From: Desmospora activa DSM 45169
Lineage (GTDB): Bacteria > Bacillota > Bacilli > Thermoactinomycetales > DSM-45169
Length of the DNA: 64,000 bases
Assembly: GCF_003046315.1 (NCBI RefSeq)
Contig: NZ_PZZP01000001.1
Span: forward strand, 744,001-808,000
Direction of reading: 5' to 3'
In this document: positions 34,934 through 42,609 of the stretch, one piece after another
Layout: every line of letters starts with the position of its first letter
Position numbering within the stretch: position 1 is the first letter of the stretch
Notes under the pieces: model-generated
What the model saw: only the letters and a program-made list of their open reading frames with translations
What the model was told of the DNA's origin: nothing
The model's database searches: none
Program-made: the position numbers and the translations under genes

Positions 34934-35956
34934 ATGGAATCTATATTGGAGATTAAAAATTTAAAGGTCACCTTTCATACCCATGCCGGTCCTGTGCACG
35001 CCGTTCGTGGAGTCAATCTAAAAGTAGGCAAAGGAGAAGCATTGGCCATCGTAGGAGAGTCGGGCAGTGGAAAAAGTGTGACCGCACAAGCGATTCTCCG
35101 CTTGATTCCCTCTCCCCCTGGGCAGATGGAGGAAGGTGAGATTCTCTTTGCCGGGCGTGATCTCGCACGGGTGTCGGAGTGGGAGATGTTTCGGATTCGT
35201 GGCTCGGAGATCGGAATGGTATTTCAGGACCCGATGACCTCGTTAAACCCGACCATGACAGTAGGGAAGCAAATAATGGAGGGGCTGATGTGGCATCAAC
35301 AGCTCACCCGGGAAGATGCACGGCAAAAAGCGGTGGAAATGCTGCGACTGGTAGGCATTCCTACGCCGGAGAAGCGGGTGAATCAATTTCCGCACGAATT
35401 TAGCGGGGGGATGAGGCAGCGGGCGATGATCGCCATCGCCCTCTCCTGCAATCCAAAGGTTTTAATCGCCGATGAACCGACGACTGCCCTCGATGTAACG
35501 ATCCAAGCGCAGATTCTAGAGCTGATGAAGGAGCTTCAGGAGAAAACGGAGACTGCCATCATTTTGATCACCCATGATCTAGGGGTTGTAGCGGAAATGG
35601 CGCAACAGGTGGCGGTGATGTACGGCGGAAAAGTGGTGGAGTCCGGCAGAGTGGAAGAGATCTTTCATCACTCCCGTCACCCCTACACTTGGGGGTTGAT
35701 GGCCTCTATGCCGCGGCTAGATTGGAAACGGGAGGAGGAGTTGACCCCGATTCCCGGTTCACCGCCGGATCTGTTTGATCCTCCCCTGGGTTGCCCTTTT
35801 GCCGATCGTTGTCCACATGCGATGCATATTTGCCATGATGAAATGCCGGAGGTGTACTCTGTTTCGGAAGATCATCAGGTAGCGTGTTGGTTGGAACACC
35901 CTCAGGCCACACCTGTGAGTCAAACACCCCAGGTACAAATTCGGGCACGTGGGTAA
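34934..35956 (+). CDS. Oligopeptide/dipeptide ABC transporter ATPase, OppD type
   Basis: The 340-residue product has Walker A '[19 protein letters not shown]' near 41-48, a Q-loop '[15 protein letters not shown]', ABC signature '[16 protein letters not shown]', Walker B '[12 protein letters not shown]' and H-loop 'ILITHDLG'. The C-terminal oligopeptide-transporter extension has the cysteine cluster '[20 protein letters not shown]'. It energises the OppBC channel. Neither the second ATPase (OppF/DppF) nor the substrate-binding protein (OppA/DppA) is in this locus, so they must be encoded elsewhere or the system is incomplete. Confidence 0.92.
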   Translation: MESILEIKNLKVTFHTHAGPVHAVRGVNLKVGKGEALAIVGESGSGKSVTAQAILRLIPSPPGQMEEGEILFAGRDLARVSEWEMFRIRGSEIGMVFQDPMTSLNPTMTVGKQIMEGLMWHQQLTREDARQKAVEMLRLVGIPTPEKRVNQFPHEFSGGMRQRAMIAIALSCNPKVLIADEPTTALDVTIQAQILELMKELQEKTETAIILITHDLGVVAEMAQQVAVMYGGKVVESGRVEEIFHHSRHPYTWGLMASMPRLDWKREEELTPIPGSPPDLFDPPLGCPFADRCPHAMHICHDEMPEVYSVSEDHQVACWLEHPQATPVSQTPQVQIRARG

Positions 35957-36012
35957 TACGGCTTGACAGTAAAGTTAAAACCATCTTATCATAAGGAAAA
36001 TCATAAACCTTC

Positions 36013-36121
36013 TTCTTATCCAGAGCGGTTGAGGGACTGGCCCGATGACACTGCGGCAACCACCCTATCAGGGAAAGGTGCCAACTCCTGCTGGACATAT
36101 GTCCAGGAAGATGGGAAGAGG
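36013..36121 (+). promoter_or_regulatory. SAM-I riboswitch (S-box)
   Basis: The leader reads CUUAUCCAGAGCGGUUGAGGGACUGGCCCGAUGAC in parts, then GCGGCAACC, GGGAAAGGUGCCAACUCCUGC and AGAUGGGAAGAG. These are the canonical S-box blocks forming P1 to P4. A terminator follows at 36144. High SAM should switch off the methionine gene downstream. Confidence 0.95.
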
Positions 36122-36143
36122 GGCGGGACATGTGTGTATGCGC

Positions 36144-36182
36144 AGCCCGGCCTCTTCCATTTGGGAAGGTGCCGGGCTTTTT
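36144..36182 (+). terminator. SAM riboswitch terminator
   Basis: AGCCCGGC and GCCGGGCT flank an inner CTTCC/GGAAG pair and are followed by TTTTTGC. Confidence 0.9.
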
Positions 36183-36226
36183 GCTTGATAATACTCAGCG
36201 CGCGGAATGGTCGAGGAGGATTGTAA

Positions 36227-37333
36227 ATGAAAACAGCGGAAAAGGGCGTGGAACGGCGACAGGTGCGCGTTGATCGGTTTTTGCTGGAGTGCGGAAAAGA
36301 GTTGACGGCAGTGGAAGTGGCGGTAGAAATCGCAGGAGCTTGGAAGCCGGGACAGGATAATGTGATTCTAATTTGTCACGCCTTGACAGGAGATGCTCAT
36401 GCTGTCGGGGATGAAAGGGATCCAGGTTGGTGGGATGAACTGGTGGGAAGGGGAAAACCGCTCGATACCGACCGCTTCGCCATGATTACGATGAATGTGT
36501 TGGGGGGATGCAACGGCACGACCGGTCCCGCCTCTATCTGTCCACAGAGCGGTCGTCCCTATGGATCTTCCTTTCCATTGGTGACGATTCGGGATATGGT
36601 GCGGTTACAACGACAAGTTTTAGCACAAATGAAGGTGGATCACTTGCAGGCGATTGTTGGCGGATCAATGGGAGGCATGATGGTGTTGGAGTGGGGGATA
36701 CTATATCCCGAAATGTCGCGGCGGCTGATTCCGATTGCGACAGCACCATCGCTAAATGCTATGGCAATCGCCTTTAACGAGATTGCCCGTCAGGCCATTC
36801 GGTCAGATCCTGCTTTTGCAGGAGGAGATTACTATCCGGACTCAGGACCGATCCGGGGGTTGGCGGTTGCGCGGATGGTGGGGATGGTCACTTATCGCAC
36901 TCCGCGGTTGTTTGAGCACCGTTTCGGTCGAAATTTGCAGCGAAGTGGACCGTTATTGAACCAGGAGAGCCTGTTTCAAGTGGAGAGTTATCTTCGCTAT
37001 CAAGGAAATAAGCTGGTGGACCGCTTTGACGCTAATAGTTATCTGACATTGTTGAAGGCAATGGATACCCATGATATCGGACGGGGACGGGAAGGAGCCC
37101 GACGGGCTTTAGCTCGGGTGCAAGCGGCGGTCTTGGTAATTGGAATCGAAGATGACCAACTGTTTCCGGCGTATCAACAGCGAGAATTGCACCGTTGGCT
37201 GATTGCGGAGGGAAAGGAGAGCTACCTGTTTACCTTTCCTTCGGATTACGGCCATGATGCTTTTTTGGTCCAGTTTGATAAATTGGCTCCTCCCATTCAG
37301 GCTTTTCTCTCGGATACGGTACCCACCGTTTAA
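36227..37333 (+). CDS. metX: Homoserine O-acetyltransferase
   Basis: The 368-residue alpha/beta hydrolase-fold enzyme has 'ILICHALTGDAHAVG' near 45-60, 'MNVLGGCNGTTGPAS', the nucleophile elbow 'IVGGSMGGMMVLEW' with Ser near 148, Asp in 'GIEDDQLFP' near 310 and His in 'YGHDAFLVQF' near 344. These are MetX signatures. It acetylates homoserine as the first committed step of methionine synthesis. Control by the SAM-I riboswitch directly upstream agrees with that. No other met gene is adjacent. Specificity (acetyl against succinyl) is inferred from the motif 'NGTTGPAS'. Confidence 0.93.
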   Translation: MKTAEKGVERRQVRVDRFLLECGKELTAVEVAVEIAGAWKPGQDNVILICHALTGDAHAVGDERDPGWWDELVGRGKPLDTDRFAMITMNVLGGCNGTTGPASICPQSGRPYGSSFPLVTIRDMVRLQRQVLAQMKVDHLQAIVGGSMGGMMVLEWGILYPEMSRRLIPIATAPSLNAMAIAFNEIARQAIRSDPAFAGGDYYPDSGPIRGLAVARMVGMVTYRTPRLFEHRFGRNLQRSGPLLNQESLFQVESYLRYQGNKLVDRFDANSYLTLLKAMDTHDIGRGREGARRALARVQAAVLVIGIEDDQLFPAYQQRELHRWLIAEGKESYLFTFPSDYGHDAFLVQFDKLAPPIQAFLSDTVPTV

Positions 37334-37425
37334 AAATGTGACGATTTGGTGGATATCAAAATGAATAAAAGCCCATTTTATCTTGTGTAGAGGTATACCT
37401 TTCCAATATGTGAGAATCCCTTACC

Positions 37426-37455
37426 TTGACGCTCTAGGAAGCTTGGGAGTACAAT
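37426..37455 (+). promoter_or_regulatory. sdhCAB promoter
   Basis: TTGACG (37426-37431) and TACAAT (37450-37455) are 18 bases apart, about 145 bases before sdhC. Confidence 0.65.
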
Positions 37456-37472
37456 AAATGTGGCAAATGCGT

Positions 37473-37549
37473 TAAAACTTCTTGCCTATTGAATAGTTTT
37501 TGTTGGTTACCGGCGCTCTGCCGGTAATGCTATGAGCAAAGAAGTTTTA
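37473..37549 (+). promoter_or_regulatory. Nested hairpin in the sdhC leader
   Basis: TAAAACTTCTT (37473-37483) pairs perfectly with AAGAAGTTTTA (37539-37549). Inside it TTACCGGC (37507-37514) pairs with GCCGGTAA (37520-37527) around GCTCT. The structure starts near the expected 5' end of the transcript and ends about 50 bases before the start codon. No T run follows, so it is not a simple terminator. mRNA stabilisation or a regulatory leader are possible. Confidence 0.6.
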
Positions 37550-37599
37550 CGTATTTAAGGATTTCATCGATTTTATTAGGGGTAAATGGGGGGCAAGTG

Positions 37600-38250
37600 A
37601 TGAGTAAGCACCGTAGTTTTTTCAACCGGCGGCTTCACTCTTTACTGGGTGTAATCCCGGTTGGCTTTTTTTTGCTTGAGCACCTATGGACGAACCACTA
37701 TGCGACCCAAGGTGCTGATGTGTATCAGGAGAAAGTGGAGTGGCTATGGAGCATTCCATTTTTGCCGTTGTTGGAGATTTTCTTTATCTTCTTGCCGTTG
37801 CTGTATCATGGTGTTTACGGTTTGTACATCGCGTTTACGGCTCAAAATAATCTAAAGAGCTACAGTACGTTTCGTAACATCATGTTTATGTTGCAACGTG
37901 TAACCGGTGTCATTACGCTTATTTTTGTTACCTTACACGTTTGGCAGACGCGTGTGCAAGTGGCATTGGCCGATATGTCGGCACAAGATTTAACCGTGCA
38001 CACCGCCGATATTTTGGCCAGTAATGTTAATGTGGTTTTGTATGTGATCGGTGTGGTGGCCGCTGTCTTCCATTTTAGCAACGGCATGTGGTCTTTCCTC
38101 GTCACTTGGGGAGTTACTGTCGGGCCGCGTTCCCAACGCATCTCTTCCTATGTATGGGCCGGGGTGTTTGTGATCGTTACCTATTTGGGAGTGGCTGCGA
38201 TTTTATCCTTTGCTGATCCTTCGTTTACCAATGAGTTGGCTCAACGCTAA
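37600..38250 (+). CDS. sdhC: Succinate dehydrogenase cytochrome b558 subunit
   Basis: From ATG 37600 (a GTG precedes it directly; a G-rich site lies upstream) the product has 216 residues and five transmembrane helices. 'FFNRRLHSLLGVIPVGFFLLEHLWTNHYAT' is the Bacillus-type SdhC start with the first haem-ligand His. Further His residues appear in 'LYHGVYGLYI', 'VTLHVWQTR' and 'VFHFSNGMWSF'. The single di-haem subunit anchors SdhAB and passes electrons to menaquinone. Confidence 0.94.
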   Translation: MSKHRSFFNRRLHSLLGVIPVGFFLLEHLWTNHYATQGADVYQEKVEWLWSIPFLPLLEIFFIFLPLLYHGVYGLYIAFTAQNNLKSYSTFRNIMFMLQRVTGVITLIFVTLHVWQTRVQVALADMSAQDLTVHTADILASNVNVVLYVIGVVAAVFHFSNGMWSFLVTWGVTVGPRSQRISSYVWAGVFVIVTYLGVAAILSFADPSFTNELAQR

Positions 38251-38268
38251 GAAAGGGGCACTGCCGAT

Positions 38269-40041
38269 ATGAAAGAAAAAGTTGTAATCGTGGGCGGCGG
38301 CCTCGCGGGCTTGATGGCCGCAATCAAAGTGGCCGAGGCGGGAGCTGACGTCGATCTCTTTTCCATCGTTCCTGTCCGTCGTTCCCATTCCGTTTGCGCC
38401 CAAGGTGGTATCAACGGTGCCGTCAATACCAAAGGGGAAGGGGATTCTCCCTGGGAACACTTTGATGATACCGTTTACGGCGGAGACTTCCTCGCCAACC
38501 AGCCGCCGGTAAAAGCGATGACTGAAGCGGCACCGGGGATTATCTACCTGATGGACCGGATGGGGGTTCCCTTTAACCGGACACCGGAGGGGTTATTGGA
38601 TTTCCGACGCTTTGGCGGAACAAAGCACCATCGCACCGCCTTTGCCGGGGCAACCACCGGACAACAGCTGCTGTACGCCTTGGATGAGCAAGTACGCCGG
38701 TGGGAAGCAGCGGGCAATGTTACTAAGTATGAGCAATGGGAATTTACATCCCTCATCTTGGATGAAGAAGGCCGCTGTCGTGGGATTGTAGCCCAGGATC
38801 GTCGCAGCATGGAAATTCAATCCTTCCCGGCGGATGCCGTTATTTTGGCCACCGGTGGACCGGGAATCATCTTCGGCAAATCGACCAATTCCATGATCAA
38901 CACCGGAACAGCCGCCAGCGCCGCCTACCAGCAAGGAGCGCATTACGCCAACGGTGAGTTTATCCAGGTGCATCCGACTGCCATCCCCGGAGACGATAAA
39001 CTGCGCTTGATGTCGGAATCCGCTCGGGGTGAAGGAGGACGCGTCTGGACTTATAAAGACGGCAAACCCTGGTACTTCCTGGAGGAAATGTATCCGGCCT
39101 ATGGAAACTTGGTACCTCGGGATATTGCCACCCGTGCCATCTTTAAGGTATGTGTGGATGATAAACTGGGGATCAACGGAGAGAATATGGTTTACTTGGA
39201 CTTATCCCATAAAGATCCCAAGGAACTGGATATTAAGCTGGGCGGCATCATTGAGATCTATGAGAAATTTATGGGCGAAGACCCACGCAAGGTGCCGATG
39301 AAGATCTTCCCGGCAGTCCACTACTCCATGGGTGGTTTATGGGTGGACTTTAACCAGATGAGCAATATTCCCGGCCTGTTTGCCGCCGGTGAAGTGGAAT
39401 ATCAGTACCATGGCGCCAACCGTCTCGGTGCTAACTCCCTCTTGTCCTGCATCTACGGTGGGATGGTAGCGGGTCCCAACGCCCTCGAATATATCCGTGG
39501 ATTGGATAAATCCGCCGCTGATCTTTCTTCCAGCTTGTTTGAGAGTCATCGTGGCAAAGAAGAGGAACAATATGAAAACATCCTCAAAATGGATGGGGAT
39601 GAAAATCCGTATCTGCTGCATAAAGAGTTGGGTGAATGGATGACGGACAATGTAACCGTGGTTCGTTACAACGACCGCCTGCAAAAAACGGATGAAAAGA
39701 TCCAGGAACTGATGGAACGCTATCAACGGATCAATGTAGGGGACACCGCCCGCTACAGTAACCAATCCGCGTCCTTTGTACGGCAGTTGTGGAACATGCT
39801 GGAGTTGGCGCGGGTGATCACCTTAGGAGCGCTCAACCGGAATGAAAGCCGTGGTGCCCACTATAAACCGGACTTCCCCGAGCGCAACGATGAGGAGTTT
39901 CTCAAAACCACCATTGCCAAACATACGCCTGACGGACCGGATCTCTCTTATGATGAGGTGGATACCTCTCTGATCAAACCGCGTCCGCGCCGCTATGATG
40001 TGGCGAAACAAGCTGAGCAGAAGGGGGCGGAGAAATCATGA
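38269..40041 (+). CDS. sdhA: Succinate dehydrogenase flavoprotein subunit
   Basis: The 590-residue product starts with 'VVIVGGGLAGLMAAIKVAEAG', the FAD Rossmann motif. The FAD-attachment region 'SVCAQGGINGAVN' lies near 43-56, 'GGTKHHRTAFAG' near 118, and active-site blocks 'QVHPTAIPGD', 'RGEGGRVWT' and 'AGEVEYQYHGANRLGANSLLSCIYGG' follow. It oxidises succinate to fumarate on the cytosolic side of the membrane. It overlaps sdhB by four bases, so the pair is coupled. Confidence 0.97.
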   Translation: MKEKVVIVGGGLAGLMAAIKVAEAGADVDLFSIVPVRRSHSVCAQGGINGAVNTKGEGDSPWEHFDDTVYGGDFLANQPPVKAMTEAAPGIIYLMDRMGVPFNRTPEGLLDFRRFGGTKHHRTAFAGATTGQQLLYALDEQVRRWEAAGNVTKYEQWEFTSLILDEEGRCRGIVAQDRRSMEIQSFPADAVILATGGPGIIFGKSTNSMINTGTAASAAYQQGAHYANGEFIQVHPTAIPGDDKLRLMSESARGEGGRVWTYKDGKPWYFLEEMYPAYGNLVPRDIATRAIFKVCVDDKLGINGENMVYLDLSHKDPKELDIKLGGIIEIYEKFMGEDPRKVPMKIFPAVHYSMGGLWVDFNQMSNIPGLFAAGEVEYQYHGANRLGANSLLSCIYGGMVAGPNALEYIRGLDKSAADLSSSLFESHRGKEEEQYENILKMDGDENPYLLHKELGEWMTDNVTVVRYNDRLQKTDEKIQELMERYQRINVGDTARYSNQSASFVRQLWNMLELARVITLGALNRNESRGAHYKPDFPERNDEEFLKTTIAKHTPDGPDLSYDEVDTSLIKPRPRRYDVAKQAEQKGAEKS

Positions 40042-40832
40042 GTGAAACCGCGACCCAAACCCGACCAGAAACAGAAGCGCAAACGGACAAAAAAACGGTG
40101 CGCTTTATCATCACTCGGCAGGATTCACCGGATTCCGAGCCTTACACGGAAGAATTTGAGCTGGAGTATCGTCCCAATATGACGGTAAACTCCTCTTTGA
40201 TGGAGATTCAGCGTAACCCGGTCAACTGCAAGGGAGAAAAAATCTCCCCGGTATCCTGGGAAGCCAACTGTTTGGAAGAAGTATGTGGCGCCTGTTCGAT
40301 GGTGATCAACGGTACCCCGCGCCAAGCTTGTTCCACCCTAATCGATGATCTGGAGCAACCGATCTATATTCAACCGATGAACACCTTCCCGGTATTGCGG
40401 GATATGGTGGTGGACCGCAGCCGCATGTTTGATACGTTGAAGCGGTTGAAAGCCTGGATTCCTATTGATGGCACTCACGATCTAGGCGCGGGTCCCCGTA
40501 TGCCGGAAGTGGACCGGCAGTGGCGGTATGAGCTGTCCAAGTGCATGACTTGTGGTGTGTGCTTACAAGCCTGCCCCAATGTAAACGATCGTTCCAATTT
40601 CTTTGGACCTTTTGCTGTGGGTCAGGTGGATCTGTTTAACTCTCATCCCACCGGCGAGATGAATAAACATGAGCGCGTCGATGCTCTTTATGAAGACGGT
40701 GGACTGCAGGAATGCGGCAACTCGCAAAACTGCGTACAAGCGTGCCCCAAAGGCGTTCCGCTAACCACCGCCATTGCCCGTATGAACCGCGAAGGTACCA
40801 AGCATCTGTTCCGAAAATGGCTTCAGCGGTAA
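40038..40832 (+). CDS. sdhB: Succinate dehydrogenase iron-sulfur subunit
   Basis: The 264-residue product binds [2Fe-2S] through 'ANCLEEVCGACSMVINGTPRQAC' and the other two clusters through 'CMTCGVCLQACPNV' and 'CGNSQNCVQACPKGVPL'. An N-terminal extension of about 20 Thr/Glu-rich residues precedes 'KTVRFIITRQD'. It relays electrons from SdhA to the haems of SdhC. A strong terminator ends the operon. Confidence 0.96.
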   Translation: MSETATQTRPETEAQTDKKTVRFIITRQDSPDSEPYTEEFELEYRPNMTVNSSLMEIQRNPVNCKGEKISPVSWEANCLEEVCGACSMVINGTPRQACSTLIDDLEQPIYIQPMNTFPVLRDMVVDRSRMFDTLKRLKAWIPIDGTHDLGAGPRMPEVDRQWRYELSKCMTCGVCLQACPNVNDRSNFFGPFAVGQVDLFNSHPTGEMNKHERVDALYEDGGLQECGNSQNCVQACPKGVPLTTAIARMNREGTKHLFRKWLQR

Positions 40833-40864
40833 GCGGCTAAAGAATGAAATTAAAAGAGAGAATC

Positions 40865-40909
40865 AAGCAAGCGGTGTTTGCACATGATGGCAAACACTGC
40901 TTGCTTTTT
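40865..40909 (+). terminator. Terminator of sdhCAB
   Basis: AAGCAAGCGGTGTTTGC and GCAAACACTGCTTGCTT form a 17-bp stem with one mismatch, followed by TTTTG. Confidence 0.9.
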
Positions 40910-40930
40910 GTAGGGGTCTTCTATTATATT

Positions 40931-40960
40931 CATAAGTAAGTGAACAACCATTTACTTATG
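40931..40960 (+). promoter_or_regulatory. TetR operator
   Basis: CATAAGTAAGTG and CATTTACTTATG are inverted copies (11 of 12) separated by AACAAC. They lie between a TATATT -10-like box at 40925 and the ribosome-binding site of the TetR gene, as expected for autoregulation. Confidence 0.75.
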
Positions 40961-40969
40961 GAGGTTGAT

Positions 40970-41560
40970 ATGAGCAAACCGCGTCAATTTTCGGATGAAC
41001 GGATTTTTAAAGGGGTTTATCAAGCCTTGAGTAAGAAAGGGTATGCAAACCTAACGCTTGCTCATATTGCCCAAGAGATCGAACTCTCTCCTGCTGCTCT
41101 GTCTAAGCGATTCGGATCGAAAAAGGGCCTTCTTCTCGCTTATAGCGATCATGTGATTGAGATGACGAAACAAACCTTTGCCGAAGCGCAATCGACATCA
41201 GGGTCTTCTCTGGAGGCTTTGAAAAATGTATTTTTGCAATCGATGAAAACTGTAGGCGACCCTGTAAGTTTGGCCAATATTACTTCCCTTTATATTGAGG
41301 GCGTATCCGATCCGGATCTGCTGCAACGGTCATGCCTTCGTTTGCAAGTAATTGATGACGGGGTGCAGCAATTACTCCAAAGCGCTATCCGGGGACAGGA
41401 GATAAAAGCGTGTGATACGGCGTTAGTCAGTCGTGTATTGCAGGCGGCGATCGGGGGGTCTCTTATGTTGTGGTTAAAGCAGAGCGAGCGAACACCGGAT
41501 GAATGGATTGACGATTGTTTTGAGGTTGTGTTTGCATCTGTACGGCTTGCCGAGGAATAA
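40970..41560 (+). CDS. TetR-family transcriptional regulator
   Basis: From ATG 40970 (GGAGGTTGAT upstream) the product has 196 residues; the longer frame from 40940 would start inside the operator. The helix-turn-helix is 'LTLAHIAQEIELSPAALSKRFGSKKGLLLAY', about 26-56. The ligand domain has no specific match I know. It precedes an alpha/beta hydrolase gene by 95 bases and may control it. Confidence 0.88.
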   Translation: MSKPRQFSDERIFKGVYQALSKKGYANLTLAHIAQEIELSPAALSKRFGSKKGLLLAYSDHVIEMTKQTFAEAQSTSGSSLEALKNVFLQSMKTVGDPVSLANITSLYIEGVSDPDLLQRSCLRLQVIDDGVQQLLQSAIRGQEIKACDTALVSRVLQAAIGGSLMLWLKQSERTPDEWIDDCFEVVFASVRLAEE

Positions 41561-41655
41561 GGGGTTATTTCGGTCTGGACATGATGAGCGTTTGCACGGG
41601 AAAGCGTTTGAAAAACCAAATTCCTTGTCGAAGCTCTGAGAGGTGGTGTTGGACA

Positions 41656-42438
41656 ATGCCGGAATACCAGCGGGATGAGGTTACACTATATTATGAAGTG
41701 CAAGGTTCCGGAAGGCCGATCGTCTTTACCCACGGTGCTTCCTGGAATCATAAACAATGGCAGCGGCAAGTGGAATATTTCTCTCCATATTATCAGACGA
41801 TTGTTTGGGATGTTCGTGGACACGGTGGTTCGAACCTGCCGAGTGGAAAAGTGGATCCAGAGGATTTCAGCCGCGACTTAATTCACCTGTTGGATACCCT
41901 TAAGATTGAACGAGCGGTTTTATGCGGGTTATCGATGGGTGGTCATATTTCGTTGCAAACAGCAGTGCGATACCCGCAACGGGTTGATGGGTTGGTTTTG
42001 ATCGGTACCCCTTTTACGAACGCATTTAACTGGTATGAAAAGATCTTTGTTCCCGTTAATCGATGGTCAAACCGATTGATGCCGATGAAACTGGCGGGTA
42101 AAATCCAAGCGAAAGTGTTGTCCACATACAATAAAGAGAATAAAATCTATATAGAGGAAGCGTTTCAATCTATCCCGCATAACAATTGGATTCGACTTTG
42201 GGATGCGGTAACACGTATGGAAAGTAAGGATGATTTGGAAAAAGTAAAGTGTCCAACACTCCTCCTACAAGGGGAACACGACACCATGATCAGAAGGCAA
42301 CAAAAATATATGGCCGAGAACATCCCTGATTCAAGGCTAAAAATAATTAGCCATGCTCACCATGCTACCAATTTGGATAATCCACAAGAAGTCAATGAAG
42401 AGATGGCGCTATTTTTAGAAGAAATCGATCAACTGTAA
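41656..42438 (+). CDS. Alpha/beta hydrolase
   Basis: From ATG 41656 the product has 260 residues: 'PIVFTHGASWNHKQWQRQVEYF' (oxyanion region), 'VWDVRGHGGSN', nucleophile elbow 'LCGLSMGGHISLQTA' with Ser near 96, acid in 'LLQGEHDTMI' and His in 'SHAHHATNLDNP'. The fold and 'DVRGHGxS' resemble the lactonase/esterase group, but the substrate is unknown. GAGAGGTGGTG lies upstream. A 75-base upstream extension of the frame is not used. Confidence 0.88.
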   Translation: MPEYQRDEVTLYYEVQGSGRPIVFTHGASWNHKQWQRQVEYFSPYYQTIVWDVRGHGGSNLPSGKVDPEDFSRDLIHLLDTLKIERAVLCGLSMGGHISLQTAVRYPQRVDGLVLIGTPFTNAFNWYEKIFVPVNRWSNRLMPMKLAGKIQAKVLSTYNKENKIYIEEAFQSIPHNNWIRLWDAVTRMESKDDLEKVKCPTLLLQGEHDTMIRRQQKYMAENIPDSRLKIISHAHHATNLDNPQEVNEEMALFLEEIDQL

Positions 42439-42530
42439 CGGCTGAATGTTTAGTGGCGAAGCCAGCTCCGATGGACAACTGCTACGCTATAAGTGACTAA
42501 TTGGGAGTTGCCTTTAGTTTTACAACGTTT

Positions 42531-42559
42531 AAAGCCCCGGTGTCAATGCCGGGGCTTTT
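42531..42559 (+). terminator. Terminator of the hydrolase gene
   Basis: AAAGCCCCGG and CCGGGGCTTTT flank TGTCAATG. Confidence 0.88.
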
Positions 42560-42609
42560 GTGTGCAACGGTTATGATGCAGTAACGGTGTCGATTAGGCG
42601 TCTTGTTGT

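Noticed and set aside
34774-34956. 60-codon frame reading through the 48-bp repeats
   Set aside because: It starts inside oppC in another frame without a ribosome-binding site; the repetitive peptide follows from the DNA repeat.
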